From Fidelibacterota bacterium (GTDB lineage: Bacteria; Verrucomicrobiota; Kiritimatiellia; JAIPIQ01), in the NCBI GenBank assembly GCA_021734645.1, contig JAIPIQ010000003.1, positions 1 through 43,538 of the forward strand: 43,538 nt of DNA, read 5' to 3'. This document shows, in pieces, positions 1-9,220 of the stretch. The position numbers were made by a program, and so were the translations under genes. The notes under the pieces were generated by a model. It was given only the letters and a program-made list of their open reading frames with translations. It was not told the origin of the DNA and made no database searches. The first letter of the stretch is position 1; the number at the start of each line of letters is the position of its first letter.

Positions 1-1071
1 TCCGACCGCCGGGATGCGTTCTGCGGGAAGTTCTCCGTGATGGATGTATTCTGCCAGTACGGGTTGCCCTTCACCACGGTCCCGCCGCATACAGTGGCCC
101 CCGCCTCGGAAACCTTCGAAACGCAGATCTGCCAGTTTGCCGCGGTGTGCCGGGTGGTCAATGGCATGCGGCGCATGACCGTCGGCGGCATCGGCGCGCG
201 CACCACGGCGGTCAAGACCGTCCGCTTCGATGAATTGGCGCTCCAGCGGTACGGGATCACCACCGAGGTGCTGGATTTGTCGGAGGTGTTTCTGCGGGTG
301 CGCGGGGTGCCGTCCGGAAGCGACGCCCTGGCCGCCAAGCGGGAGCGACTGCGGAACTACACGAACTGGGACGGGGTTCCGGGCGAGAAAATTGAGATGC
401 TGGCCAAGCTGGGCGTAGTGCTCGACGGCATTCTCGCCGAGTATCAGATGGACTGCCTGGCGCTGCGCTGCTGGATTGAGATCGAGAAGGAGCTGGGGGT
501 GTCGCCCTGCGTGTTGCTGAGCGAGCTCAACGACCGGGGCATAGCGGCGGCGTGCGAGCTGGATGTCTGCAACGCCATTCCGATGCATGCGCTCAAGCTT
601 GCCTCGAACCGGCCGGCGACCTGCCTGGACTGGAACAACAACTACGGCGAGGACCCGGACCGCTGCATCCTCTTCCACTGTGGACCGGTTCCGCAGAGCC
701 TGATGACGGCCAAAGGCCGGATCGTTGACCACCCGATGTTCGCCAAGGCCATGGGCGCCGGCTGCGGGTGGGGGTGCAATGTCGGGCGGATTGCCCCGGC
801 GTCCATCACGTTCGCCAGCTCAAAGACCCACAACGGGAAACTGTGCTGCTATCTGGGCGAGGGGCGGATCACCGACGACCCCATCGCGGAGGACTTCTTC
901 GGCTGCGCCGGCGTGGTCCGCATCCCGAATCTGCAGGCGGTACTGCAGTATGTCGGCCAGGAAGGGTATCGTCATCATGTCAGCGTCAGCCCGGGTCATG
1001 TGGCGCAGGCCGTCCGGGAGGCGTTCACGAACTACCTCGGCTACGAGGTGATGCACTTCGCCGACACTTGA
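1..1071 (+). CDS. L-fucose/L-arabinose isomerase family protein (5' end missing)
   Basis: The reading frame is open from the first base of the window, so the true start lies upstream; the GTG/ATG at 37-40 are internal codons. The visible ~356 residues match the C-terminal part of the fucose/arabinose isomerase family, cytoplasmic Mn-dependent aldose-ketose isomerases of about 450-600 residues. A segment around 'ACELDVCNAIPMHAL' followed by 'LDWNNNYGE' gives the Glu and Asp that bind the metal in this family, and glycine-rich stretches such as 'GAGCGWGCNVGRIAP' follow. The substrate cannot be told from this fragment; the remote members of this family are usually annotated only as sugar isomerases. 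It converges on the DUF481 gene with a 28-base gap and no obvious terminator hairpin between them. Confidence 0.8.
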   Translation, partial: SDRRDAFCGKFSVMDVFCQYGLPFTTVPPHTVAPASETFETQICQFAAVCRVVNGMRRMTVGGIGARTTAVKTVRFDELALQRYGITTEVLDLSEVFLRVRGVPSGSDALAAKRERLRNYTNWDGVPGEKIEMLAKLGVVLDGILAEYQMDCLALRCWIEIEKELGVSPCVLLSELNDRGIAAACELDVCNAIPMHALKLASNRPATCLDWNNNYGEDPDRCILFHCGPVPQSLMTAKGRIVDHPMFAKAMGAGCGWGCNVGRIAPASITFASSKTHNGKLCCYLGEGRITDDPIAEDFFGCAGVVRIPNLQAVLQYVGQEGYRHHVSVSPGHVAQAVREAFTNYLGYEVMHFADT

Positions 1072-1099
1072 TGAGCCGTGGGGTTCGTCGGTTGTCCGT

Positions 1100-1867
1100 T
1101 TAAAGGGTCCACCCGATCCCGGCCAGAACAATCAGGTCGTTTTTCTCCAAGTTGGCGCCCGGTTCGCTGTCGTAGCGGTGCTGCACGACGAGGCGCAGGT
1201 TCAAACGCTGATTGAGGGCGGCCTCGGCGCCGAGTTCCGCGTTGAGCAGGGCTGCGCTGAAATCATCAGCTTTGGGCAGGTACTCGAGGCTTTGCCAAAT
1301 GCGGGCCGACTCGCTCACCTGCTGCTCGAAACGCTGGGCCAGGCGCCAGGCCAGGTATTCCTCGCGCGCGCCGGCGACCTTGTCCCAGATGTATGCCGGG
1401 CCGGTTTCGAGCAAAAGCGTCCGGGTTTCCGTTTTGAGCAGGTGATAGCCCAGGCCGGGACTGAGTGTGACGCGATAGGCGATTTCCGCCAAGTCATCGT
1501 GCAGCCCGGCCAGATCCAGCGCCGCAAACCAGTGGCGCGGCAACTCCTTCTGGACGTTGATGAACCCGAGGGCCTTGTTCATGGTGGTGACCCGCTCCCG
1601 CCCTGTGTCCTCCGCCGCTGCGTCCGCCGCGCGGCGCGGCTTGTTTTCGGCGTAATGGCCTTCAAGCCCCGCCCGGATGGCGCCCAGCCCCGGCCGCTCG
1701 CCTTCAGTCAGCACACCCAGATTCCATTGCTGGGATTCCGCGTTGCCCTCGGTCAGGGTGGCCCCCAGGTTCAGGCCGGTCTGCCAAACATCGGTCCCCG
1801 CCCCCGTCACCGCATTAACCCAACCCAGCCCGGTCAAGATCACTAATCCCAATCTACCACGCCACAT
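1100..1867 (-). CDS. DUF481 family outer-membrane protein
   Basis: Predicted 255-residue secreted protein. The start at 1867 is chosen because AAAGGAG sits about eight bases upstream and the first residues form a signal peptide (MWRGRLGLVILTGLGWVNA). The mature part has alternating-residue strands such as 'TGLNLGATLTEGNAESQQWN' and 'RLNLRLVVQHRYDS', and ends in '...VLAGIGWTL', a hydrophobic/aromatic ending consistent with an outer-membrane beta barrel. The pattern 'W...l.lg...t.GN....' at the beginning is that of DUF481 (YdiY-like) proteins, whose function is poorly known. It is transcribed divergently from the M50 protease gene. The function is not assigned beyond the family. Confidence 0.75.
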   Translation of the reverse strand: MWRGRLGLVILTGLGWVNAVTGAGTDVWQTGLNLGATLTEGNAESQQWNLGVLTEGERPGLGAIRAGLEGHYAENKPRRAADAAAEDTGRERVTTMNKALGFINVQKELPRHWFAALDLAGLHDDLAEIAYRVTLSPGLGYHLLKTETRTLLLETGPAYIWDKVAGAREEYLAWRLAQRFEQQVSESARIWQSLEYLPKADDFSAALLNAELGAEAALNQRLNLRLVVQHRYDSEPGANLEKNDLIVLAGIGWTL

Positions 1868-2085
1868 TTTCTGCTCCTTTCGCTGGTTCCGCCGCGCCAC
1901 CGCCTGTGCGCATTGTCCGGCCACCATAGCCCAGTTGCGCGGCACAGTTCAAACCATAAGCATTTCTGCAAATCCCGGGGTCGGTGGGGCCGGTGTTGAT
2001 AATGCGGGGGACCTGTGGCACTATGGATTGATGAATAGGCGAGATCAATGGGTGTGCGGGGTTGGCCAAGGGGCGGGAGCGTGTC

Positions 2086-2940
2086 ATGGCCAATAGCACG
2101 CGAATCGGGATCTGGTTCGGCATTCCGATCCAAGTGCATATCACCCTGTGGCTGTGCCTGCCCTTGTTCGCCCTCCAGTTCGCAAATCTTTTGGACGGGG
2201 TTTCCTTCGGGGCGGGGCTGGTGGCGGCGGCGGGTCTGTTCGTCAGCGTGGCCCTGCACGAGCTGGGGCATGCGCTGGTATCCCGGCGGTACGGCTGCCG
2301 GGTGCGGGAAATCCTGCTGTTGCCCATTGGCGGCGTGGCCAAACTCGAACGCCTGCCGCGGGAGCCGCGCGCGGAAATCTTGATCGCCCTGGCCGGGCCG
2401 GCCGTGAGCCTGACCCTGTTCGTGTTCGGGCGGGTCGCCGCCAGTTTATTTGCCTTCTGGTCCGTGGTGTCCAGCGTGTTCATGGCCCTGGCGTTCATCA
2501 ATCTATTCCTGGCGCTGTTCAACCTCCTGCCCTCCTTCCCCATGGATGGCGGCCGGATCTTCCGGGCCTGGATGACCCCGCGCCTGGGCCGCCTGAATGC
2601 CACCTATCTCGCCATGCGGGTCGGCCGATTCCTGGCTGTGATCATGGGCCTGATCGGTCTCTTCCGCGGGCAAATCTTCCTCGTGGCCATCGCCATCTTC
2701 ATCTATATCGCCGCTGGCGCCGAATTCCGGCAGGTCGCCCAACAGGAAGGGGGCCGCCCCGCGCCGTTTTTCTTTGGGCCGCGCCACGAGGCCGGCCCCC
2801 GCACCCTAGATCCAACCGAGGTCGAGGTCAGCCCGCCGCCCTATGCCGAGCCGGACGATCCGCCGCTGGACCGCTTCTGGCGGCGGGTGCAGCGCGGCGG
2901 CAAGGGAATGTTTGACGAGCTCTGGCGTCAGTGGCATTGA
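2086..2940 (+). CDS. Site-2 protease family (M50) membrane metalloprotease
   Basis: Polytopic membrane zinc protease of 284 residues. The HELGH zinc site is at residues 58-62 within a transmembrane helix, and the second motif 'NLLPSFPMDGGR' supplies the third ligand (Asp near 154). These two motifs define the site-2 protease family, which cuts substrates inside the membrane. The start at 2086 is preferred over the upstream TTG at 2062 because GGGAG precedes it and it begins right before the first conserved segment 'IWFGIPIQVHITLW'. After the membrane domain (to about residue 220) a proline-rich, charged cytoplasmic tail follows; no CBS domain is visible. It is followed 19 bases later by a GspK-like gene. 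The substrate is unknown. Confidence 0.9.
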   Translation: MANSTRIGIWFGIPIQVHITLWLCLPLFALQFANLLDGVSFGAGLVAAAGLFVSVALHELGHALVSRRYGCRVREILLLPIGGVAKLERLPREPRAEILIALAGPAVSLTLFVFGRVAASLFAFWSVVSSVFMALAFINLFLALFNLLPSFPMDGGRIFRAWMTPRLGRLNATYLAMRVGRFLAVIMGLIGLFRGQIFLVAIAIFIYIAAGAEFRQVAQQEGGRPAPFFFGPRHEAGPRTLDPTEVEVSPPPYAEPDDPPLDRFWRRVQRGGKGMFDELWRQWH

Positions 2941-2959
2941 AGCGGAACAAGACCCGACC

Positions 2960-3976
2960 ATGAAACACCGCGCACAGAACCCGGTAGCGTCACAACCGGC
3001 GGCCCCCGCCAAACGACGGGGCACGGTCACCTTGCTGGTGCTGTTGCTGGTGGCGACCGTGGCCGCGCTGGTGACGCAGGGGCAACTGGGCGCGTATATC
3101 CGGCGGCGGGCGGCAGGGCATCACGCCGCCGAAACTCGCTTGCGGCGCCTGGCGTTCGAGGGGGTGCGGGGGGCCGCCCGGCAACTGGCGGCCGCCACCG
3201 AAGGCGATGCCACCAACCTGTTGCGCTCGGGATTCGCGCAACTTGAATGGTCCCCCGCCCCCGGCACAACCGTGACTGTCACCCTCGAAGATCTCGAACG
3301 CAAACTCGACCTCAACAACTTGTATATCGAGGGCGAGCCCGCCGAAGCCGAGGGCGGCGGACGCACGGTGGCCGACATCCTGGGCGAGGCCTTCCGGTTC
3401 AGCGGCGAGGCCGCGCCCGGCGAACGGCTGGCCGCCCTGCGGGACTGGATGGATCCCGACCAGGACGGCTTCCATGAAGCCCCTTGGCCCGATACGGACG
3501 CGCGCCCGCCAAACTACTGGCTCGATGCCCCCGCCGAACTCGATTTCGTGCCCGGTTTCGCACCGGCGTGGCTCACGCCCCGCCCCGAAATGCCGGAGGC
3601 GCCGCCGCTGTTCGCCACCCCGCCCGCCGAGCTGTTCACAATCATCCCCGGCCCGCGCCGCGAGCCCTGGCGCGTAAACGTCAACAGCGCGTCCCGCCCC
3701 GTCCTGCTGGCCGTGCTCGGTCTCGAACACCAGCCCTGGGTCGAAGCACTCCTGATCGAGCGCCAGGCCCGGCCGCTGGATGACCTCGAGCCCCTGCAGG
3801 CCGGCGCCGACCAGGCCCTGCAGGCGCGCCTCGCCCGCTACCTCGCGGTGCGCAGCCGCCACTTTGCCGTCCGGGCGCGGGCGCGCGAGGCGGAACGCAC
3901 GCGCGAGGCCTGGGCCCTGCTGCGGCGCGAGGCGGAAGGCCAGGTGAGTTGGTTGCGTTGCGTGTGGCATCCCTAG
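2960..3976 (+). CDS. Type II secretion GspK-like minor pseudopilin
   Basis: Protein of 338 residues with a short basic N-terminus and one hydrophobic helix near residues 20-40 ('GTVTLLVLLLVATVAALV'), then a soluble domain. Family features are 'DLERKLDLNNL', the segment 'LRDWMDPDQDGFHEAPW' and 'PWRVNVNSASRPVLLAVLG', which correspond to the conserved 'D.NG..N.N', 'W.D.D.....' and 'iNiNTA....L..L' regions of GspK/T2SSK. GspK caps the pseudopilus tip in type II secretion or type IV pilus-like systems. No other secretion gene is nearby, so it is an orphan here. The prepilin cleavage site is not a perfect G-(F/M) with Glu at position 5. Start at 2960 is the first ATG after the protease gene. Confidence 0.75.
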   Translation: MKHRAQNPVASQPAAPAKRRGTVTLLVLLLVATVAALVTQGQLGAYIRRRAAGHHAAETRLRRLAFEGVRGAARQLAAATEGDATNLLRSGFAQLEWSPAPGTTVTVTLEDLERKLDLNNLYIEGEPAEAEGGGRTVADILGEAFRFSGEAAPGERLAALRDWMDPDQDGFHEAPWPDTDARPPNYWLDAPAELDFVPGFAPAWLTPRPEMPEAPPLFATPPAELFTIIPGPRREPWRVNVNSASRPVLLAVLGLEHQPWVEALLIERQARPLDDLEPLQAGADQALQARLARYLAVRSRHFAVRARAREAERTREAWALLRREAEGQVSWLRCVWHP

Positions 3977-3991
3977 CGTGAGGAGAAACGG

Positions 3992-4897
3992 ATGAAAACG
4001 GAGTCACCCAGGAAAATCAGGGTCCTGATCAATCCCAACTCAGGTTCAGCCTCGTCCTTTGATGCGATTCAGGAGGAAATCGAACGCGGGTGGGACCAGC
4101 CGGAGCAGGACATCACCTATCAGTTCAGTCGGGACGCGGCGGATGGCCAGGCCAAGGCCCGGCGGGCCGTGGCCGAGGGCGTGGATACGATCCTGGTGGC
4201 CGGGGGCGACGGCATGATCAACTCCATCGGCAGCGAGCTGCTGAGTACGGACGTGGCCCTGGGGGTCATTCCCACAGGCAGCGGCAACGGGTTCGCCCGC
4301 CATTTCAACATCCCGCTCAACCCCGCCAAAGCCGTGCAAACCCTGGTGAACGCCCGCCGCCAGAAAATTGACGTGGGCGTGGCCAACGGCCGCCCGTTCT
4401 TTGTGACCTGCAGCATGGCCTGGGATGCCGCCCTGGTCCGCACGTTCGAGAAATTCCCCATCCGCGGCGTCCTGCCCTATGTCTTCGCTGGCGTCTATGA
4501 ATACCTCGGCTATGATCCCCAGCCCCTCGAAGCCGTCCTTGATGATGGCGAAACCCTGCGCATCCCCGACCCCGTCGTGTTCACGGTCGCCAACCTGACC
4601 CAGTTCGGCGGCGGCGCGCGCATCGCCCCCACGGCCTGTCCCGACGATGGCTACCTCGAAGTGATCATCATGCGCCAGCGGGACTGGCCGCGCCTCCTCG
4701 CCAACATCAACCGCCTCTTTGACGGCACCCTCGACGGCCTGGATGAAGTCATGACCCGCCGCTGCCGCAAGCTGACCGTCCGCCGCGAGAAATCCGCCCC
4801 CCTGCAAATGGATGGCGAGCTGTGCGCCGCCGACCGGCACATCAAAGTGGACATCCTGCACCGGGCGCTGACGATTCTCGCCCCCGCGCCGCCCTGA
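3992..4897 (+). CDS. Diacylglycerol/lipid kinase family protein (YegS/DgkB-like)
   Basis: Cytosolic 301-residue kinase of the DAGK catalytic family, which transfers the ATP gamma-phosphate to lipid hydroxyls such as diacylglycerol. 'INPNSGS' at residues 13-19 and 'VAGGDGMINSIGSEL' near 68-82 form the nucleotide-binding signature (GGDGT with Met replacing Thr), and 'GVIPTGSGNGFARH' is the second conserved block. The C-terminal half has the beta-sandwich with 'QMDGEL'. TGAGGAG lies just before the ATG, 15 bases downstream of the GspK-like gene, so co-transcription is likely. The exact lipid substrate cannot be read from the sequence; a sphingosine-type or undecaprenol substrate is possible. Confidence 0.88.
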   Translation: MKTESPRKIRVLINPNSGSASSFDAIQEEIERGWDQPEQDITYQFSRDAADGQAKARRAVAEGVDTILVAGGDGMINSIGSELLSTDVALGVIPTGSGNGFARHFNIPLNPAKAVQTLVNARRQKIDVGVANGRPFFVTCSMAWDAALVRTFEKFPIRGVLPYVFAGVYEYLGYDPQPLEAVLDDGETLRIPDPVVFTVANLTQFGGGARIAPTACPDDGYLEVIIMRQRDWPRLLANINRLFDGTLDGLDEVMTRRCRKLTVRREKSAPLQMDGELCAADRHIKVDILHRALTILAPAPP

Positions 4898-5027
4898 GCA
4901 ACGTCTTTTTTCTTTACCGGAGCAACCACCGCCCCGACTGGAAGATCTGAAAAAAATATGTAGTGAAGCCCCTTGATCTGAAACCCAGGGAATATTGTGT
5001 TTTTGGCCGCGAACAGCGAAAGACGGG

Positions 5028-8000
5028 CTAACCGCGCGGGGGGGTGGGGATGCGGTAGACCAGGACGTAATTGAGGGGGATGACAATCATGGTCAGGACG
5101 GTGGCGAAGGTCAGGCCGCACATGATGGTGACGGCCATGGCCGCATAGAAGGCATCCAGCAGCAGGGGCAGCATGCCCAGGACGGTGGTCAGGGCGGCGA
5201 GGGCGACGGGCCGCAGGCGGCTGACGGCGGCGTTGACCACAGCCTCGAAGGGCGCGGCGCCCGCGCCGGTTTGGGCGTTGATCTCGTCTATCAGCACGAT
5301 GGCATTTTTGATTTGCATGCCGACGAGGCTCAGGAATCCCAGCAAGGCCATGAAGCCGAAGGGTTGCCCGAACGCCAGCAGGCCGGCGGTCACACCGATG
5401 ACCGTCAGGGGCACAGTCATGAAGATCACCAGGGGTTGCTTGAGCGAATTGAACAGGGCGATCACGATCAGCAGCATCAGCAGGAAGATCGGAGGCATTT
5501 TGCCGGCCAAGGCCGCGTTGGCATTCGCCGAGCTTTCGTGCTCGCCGCCCCACTCGAGGCGATAGCCCCCGGGCAGGTCGTTCAAGGCTTCGAGCAGGCG
5601 TGGGGCCAGGCGCTGGAAGGCGGCCGCGGCGGTCTCGCCGGCCGGGTTGCACTTGACGGTCAGGCAGAGGGAGCGGTCACGGCGCGGCAGGCGGGCTTCT
5701 TCGGAAACGGTTTCGAAGCGCTCGACGACTTGGGCCAGGGGGACGGGCCGATTGAGCCGCGGGCTCCAGAACCAGGCACTGAGCAGCGAGTCCGGATCCG
5801 CGCGTTCGCTGTCCGGCGCGCGCAACAGAATCGGCAGGCTGTCGTCCCCGTCCTTGTAGGTGGCAATGGGATAGCCGACGGTCGCGGTTTTGAGGCCCGC
5901 GGCGATCTCGGCACGGGTCAAGCCCAGGCGGCGCGCGCGCGTATCGGAAATCAGGGGGCGGATCAGGTCAGCGCGGTTGCGCCAGTCGCTCTGAATTTCC
6001 ACCAAGCGGGGATCCGCGCGCATGACCGCGAGGGCCCGGCTGCCCAGGCGCCGCAAGACGGCGCCGTCCGGCCCGATGATCCGCAACTGGATTTTCTGGG
6101 GGTCGCCGGGGCCCAGCACGAATTTCTGGGCATAGACCAGGGCTTCGGGCATGATGTCGCGCGCCTGTTCGGTGAGCTGTTCGGCGAGGGCGGGAATTTT
6201 CCGGTAGTCGGCGACGTCCACCAGCAGGGGGCCATAGGCGGGATCGGGATTCTCGGCGCTGAAAGTCAGCAGGAAGCGCAGTCCGCCGGTGCCGGTGAAG
6301 GCGGTGACATGGCCGACGCCGTCGAGCGTGGCGGCGGTTTCGGCGAGTCTACGCAGGCGTTGGTCGGTGGCCTGGATGGCGCTGCCCTGGGGCATCCAGA
6401 GGTGGACCATGAACTGGGGGCGGGTCGAGTCGGGGAAGAAGCTCTTGCTGACGCGGGTGAAGCCGCCGATGGCGGCGGCCAGCAAGGCCAGCAGCACGAG
6501 GAGGGTCCGGCCGCGGTGGCGCAGACAGGCGCAGAGGAAGGTGCGATAGCCGCGGTAGAAGGCGCTGCTGTAGGGGGGGCGGTCGGGCGCGCCGGATTCT
6601 TTTTTGCGCAGGAAGGTTGCGGCCAACAGGGGGGTGAGGGTGATGGCCAGCAGCCAGCTCATCAGCAGGGAGATCAGCAGCACGAGGAACAGGGACCGGC
6701 AATATTCGCCGGAGCTGTCCTGGGAGGCGCCGATGGGGGCGAAGGACAGGATGGCGACGACGGTGGCGCCGAGCAGCGGCCACTGGGTTTGCTTGACCAC
6801 GGCCACCGCGGCCTTGACCTTATCGCGGCCTTGCTGGGCGGCGATCAGGACGGCTTCGGTGATCACGATGGCATTATCCACCAGCATGCCCAGGGCAATG
6901 ATGAAGGCGCCCAGACTGATGCGCTCGAACAGGATCCCCAGGCCCTGCATGATCAGCACCGTACTCATCACCGTCACGATCAGCACCGCGCCGATCAACA
7001 GCCCGCTCTGTAAACCCATGGTCAGCAGCAGCACGGCAATGACGATCAGCACCGCCTCGACGAGGTTGACCACGAACCCTTTGACGGCCACGTTGACGCT
7101 GTCGGCCTGGTGCGAGATCACGCCGAACTCGATGCCGATGGGTGTTTCCGTCTCGAGCGCGCGCAGGCGCGCGTCAATGGAATCCCCCATGGTGATGACG
7201 TTGCCGCCGGCCACCGTGGAGATGCCCAGGCCGATGCAGGGGTGTCCATTGTAGCGCAGCAATTTCTGTGGTGGGTCGAGATAGCCGCGCCGGATGGTGG
7301 CGATATCGCCCAGGCGCACCGCGGGGCGGTCGCCGCCGCCGGGCGGGATGATCAGCAACTCAGCCAGCTCGGTCACCGCGCGCAGCTTGCCGGTGGGTTC
7401 GAGGCGGATGAATTTTTCGCCGATGTGAATGCTGCCGGCATCGGCGGCATTGTTCTGGCCGGCGATGACTTGCTGAATTTGCGGGGGTGAAATGCCGGTG
7501 GTGGCCAGGCGCGCGCGGCTGACTTCGACGTAGACGACTTCGGGCTGATCGCCGATCAGCTCGATCTTGGCGACGTCGTCGCAGAGCAGCAGCTCGCGGC
7601 GGAGCAGTTTGGCGTAGGCGCGCAAGTCGGCATAGGAATAGCCATCGCCATAGACCGCGTAGAAGACCCCATAGACATCGCCGAAATCGTCCATCACGCG
7701 GGGGGCGCCGCAACCGGGCGGCAACTGGGCCTGCATATCGGTGACTTTGCGGCGCAGCTCGTCCCAGATTTGGGGCAGGTCTTTCTTGCCGTATTTATCC
7801 TGCATTTCGACGGAGATGATCGAGCGGCCGGGGTAGGACGTGCTGGTGACCCGTTTGAGTTGGCCCAGTTGCTGGACGGCGACCTCGATGGGATCCGTGA
7901 CTTCTTCCATGACCTCGATCGCGGTGGCCCCGGGATACAGGGTGACGATCTGGGCGGACTTGATGGTGAACTCGGGATCTTCGAGGCGCCCGATGCGGGT

Positions 8001-8087
8001 ATAGGCCCAGAGCCCGCCCAGCAGCAGCGCCGCCGTCAGCACGTAGGTGACCACCTTCCTTTCGATGCAGCATTGCGCGGGATTCAT
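5028..8087 (-). CDS. RND efflux pump, inner-membrane permease subunit
   Basis: 1019-residue AcrB/MexB-type (HAE1-like) proton-driven exporter of the inner membrane. It has the usual internal duplication: helix 1 at about residues 12-30, a periplasmic porter domain, then helices 2-6 starting near residue 330, and the second half repeating this from about 520. The signature 'GMLVDNAIVITEAVL' contains the helix-4 Asp used for proton transfer (a single Asp rather than the Asp-Asp of AcrB). Late helices include 'LIVIALFNSLKQPLVIFMTVPL' in two pieces and 'VGMQIKNAIVLIDEI'. Its ATG overlaps the TGA of the adaptor gene (ATGA, 8084-8087), so translation is coupled. The substrate is not predictable from sequence. 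Confidence 0.93.
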   Translation of the reverse strand: MNPAQCCIERKVVTYVLTAALLLGGLWAYTRIGRLEDPEFTIKSAQIVTLYPGATAIEVMEEVTDPIEVAVQQLGQLKRVTSTSYPGRSIISVEMQDKYGKKDLPQIWDELRRKVTDMQAQLPPGCGAPRVMDDFGDVYGVFYAVYGDGYSYADLRAYAKLLRRELLLCDDVAKIELIGDQPEVVYVEVSRARLATTGISPPQIQQVIAGQNNAADAGSIHIGEKFIRLEPTGKLRAVTELAELLIIPPGGGDRPAVRLGDIATIRRGYLDPPQKLLRYNGHPCIGLGISTVAGGNVITMGDSIDARLRALETETPIGIEFGVISHQADSVNVAVKGFVVNLVEAVLIVIAVLLLTMGLQSGLLIGAVLIVTVMSTVLIMQGLGILFERISLGAFIIALGMLVDNAIVITEAVLIAAQQGRDKVKAAVAVVKQTQWPLLGATVVAILSFAPIGASQDSSGEYCRSLFLVLLISLLMSWLLAITLTPLLAATFLRKKESGAPDRPPYSSAFYRGYRTFLCACLRHRGRTLLVLLALLAAAIGGFTRVSKSFFPDSTRPQFMVHLWMPQGSAIQATDQRLRRLAETAATLDGVGHVTAFTGTGGLRFLLTFSAENPDPAYGPLLVDVADYRKIPALAEQLTEQARDIMPEALVYAQKFVLGPGDPQKIQLRIIGPDGAVLRRLGSRALAVMRADPRLVEIQSDWRNRADLIRPLISDTRARRLGLTRAEIAAGLKTATVGYPIATYKDGDDSLPILLRAPDSERADPDSLLSAWFWSPRLNRPVPLAQVVERFETVSEEARLPRRDRSLCLTVKCNPAGETAAAAFQRLAPRLLEALNDLPGGYRLEWGGEHESSANANAALAGKMPPIFLLMLLIVIALFNSLKQPLVIFMTVPLTVIGVTAGLLAFGQPFGFMALLGFLSLVGMQIKNAIVLIDEINAQTGAGAAPFEAVVNAAVSRLRPVALAALTTVLGMLPLLLDAFYAAMAVTIMCGLTFATVLTMIVIPLNYVLVYRIPTPPRG

Positions 8088-9202
8088 TGCGCGTGCTCGG
8101 TCGCGGCGGGCATCAGGCGCACCACCCGGCCCTCCGTCAGGATGGTGATCCCGGCCGTGGCGATGCGTTCCCCCGCCGCCAGGCCGTCGCTGACGGCCAG
8201 CCAGACGCCGCTGCGCGCGCCGAGGCGGACGGGCCGCCGCCGGACGTCAAAATCACCGTCCTCGCGGGCGTCCAGAACCCAGACAAAGGGCGCGCCGTCA
8301 TCGCCGAAGCCGACGGCATCGGAAGGAACCTGGATCGCCGTTGGCCCGGCCGAAGCCTGTGGCACGGCGGCCAGCACGGTGCCGGTCATGCCCGGCAGCA
8401 GCAGCACCCCTTCGGGTTTTTCGAGGGTGAATGTGGTGCGGTAGGTCTGGGTGACCGGATCGGCGGTCGCGGCGAATTCCTTGAGCGTCACTGGGAACGT
8501 CTGTTCGGGCAGGGCATCAAACCGGACCGATAAAGACCGTTGGGCCAGTCGTTCGGGTGTGGCGCGCAGCACATACTGTTCGGGCACCGCGACGGCAATC
8601 GTCAGCGTGGCCACATCCTGCAGCTTCAGCACCGGGCGGCCGGGCGCCACCGTGTCGAAATTATCGGCAAAGGTATCCGAGACCACCCCGCTGAAACTTG
8701 CCGTCAACCGGGTATCGGCCAACGCCTTGGCCTGGATGGCCAACTGCGCTTCGGCCTTGGCCACTGCCGCGCGGGCTTGTGAGAACTCTTCCTGCGAGAC
8801 CGCATTAGCTGCCAGCGCCCGCTCGATGCGCGCCAGTGAGCTGCGCGCCCGCTCGAGATCCGCCTCGGCATTCTTGACCTGATTCTCGAAGTTGCTGGCG
8901 TCAAGGCGGGCCAGCAACTCGCCCTGCGCAACCAACTGGCCACGGCGCACCCGGAATTCGATCAGTCGCCCCGGCACTTCGAAAGAGAGGTCCACCTCCT
9001 TGTCGGCGTGGACCGTTCCGGGGAAAGCCAGCGTGGGCCGGGCGACCGGTTCGCCCACCACCAGGCTCTGAATCGGCCGCACCACCGTGCTGGGCTCCGC
9101 GGCCGACGGTTTCACCCGGTATAGAAAAACGGCCGCCACCGCGCCCGCCAGGAGCAACAGGCCCGCCAGCCGCCCGATCCGGTTCATTCTCTTTAGTTTC
9201 AT
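8084..9202 (-). CDS. RND efflux periplasmic adaptor (membrane fusion protein)
   Basis: 372-residue HlyD/AcrA-type adaptor linking the inner-membrane pump to the outer-membrane channel. An uncleaved or signal-type helix (residues 10-28, 'IGRLAGLLLLAGAVAAVFLY') anchors it. Next come the lipoyl half-motif 'EVDLSFEVPGRLIEFRVRRGQLVAQGELLARLD', listed here only by its key residues (SFEVPG, VRRGQ, LARLD), a coiled-coil hairpin at about 105-165 rich in Ala, Glu and Arg, and a beta-barrel domain with 'VPEQYVLR'. AAGGCGG precedes the ATG. It lies 18 bases downstream of the outer-membrane factor gene and overlaps the permease gene by four bases, the classic exporter operon order. Confidence 0.92.
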   Translation of the reverse strand: MKLKRMNRIGRLAGLLLLAGAVAAVFLYRVKPSAAEPSTVVRPIQSLVVGEPVARPTLAFPGTVHADKEVDLSFEVPGRLIEFRVRRGQLVAQGELLARLDASNFENQVKNAEADLERARSSLARIERALAANAVSQEEFSQARAAVAKAEAQLAIQAKALADTRLTASFSGVVSDTFADNFDTVAPGRPVLKLQDVATLTIAVAVPEQYVLRATPERLAQRSLSVRFDALPEQTFPVTLKEFAATADPVTQTYRTTFTLEKPEGVLLLPGMTGTVLAAVPQASAGPTAIQVPSDAVGFGDDGAPFVWVLDAREDGDFDVRRRPVRLGARSGVWLAVSDGLAAGERIATAGITILTEGRVVRLMPAATEHAQ

Positions 9203-9220
9203 GAGCTTCCGCCTTCTCGT

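Noticed and set aside
1072-1099. Bidirectional terminator between the isomerase and DUF481 genes
   Set aside because: The 28-base gap has no stable stem followed by a T-tract on either strand.
4995-7013. Long open frame on the plus strand opposite the RND permease
   Set aside because: Gly/Gln/Asp-rich low-complexity translation typical of the antisense of a GC-rich gene; the minus-strand permease carries all family motifs.
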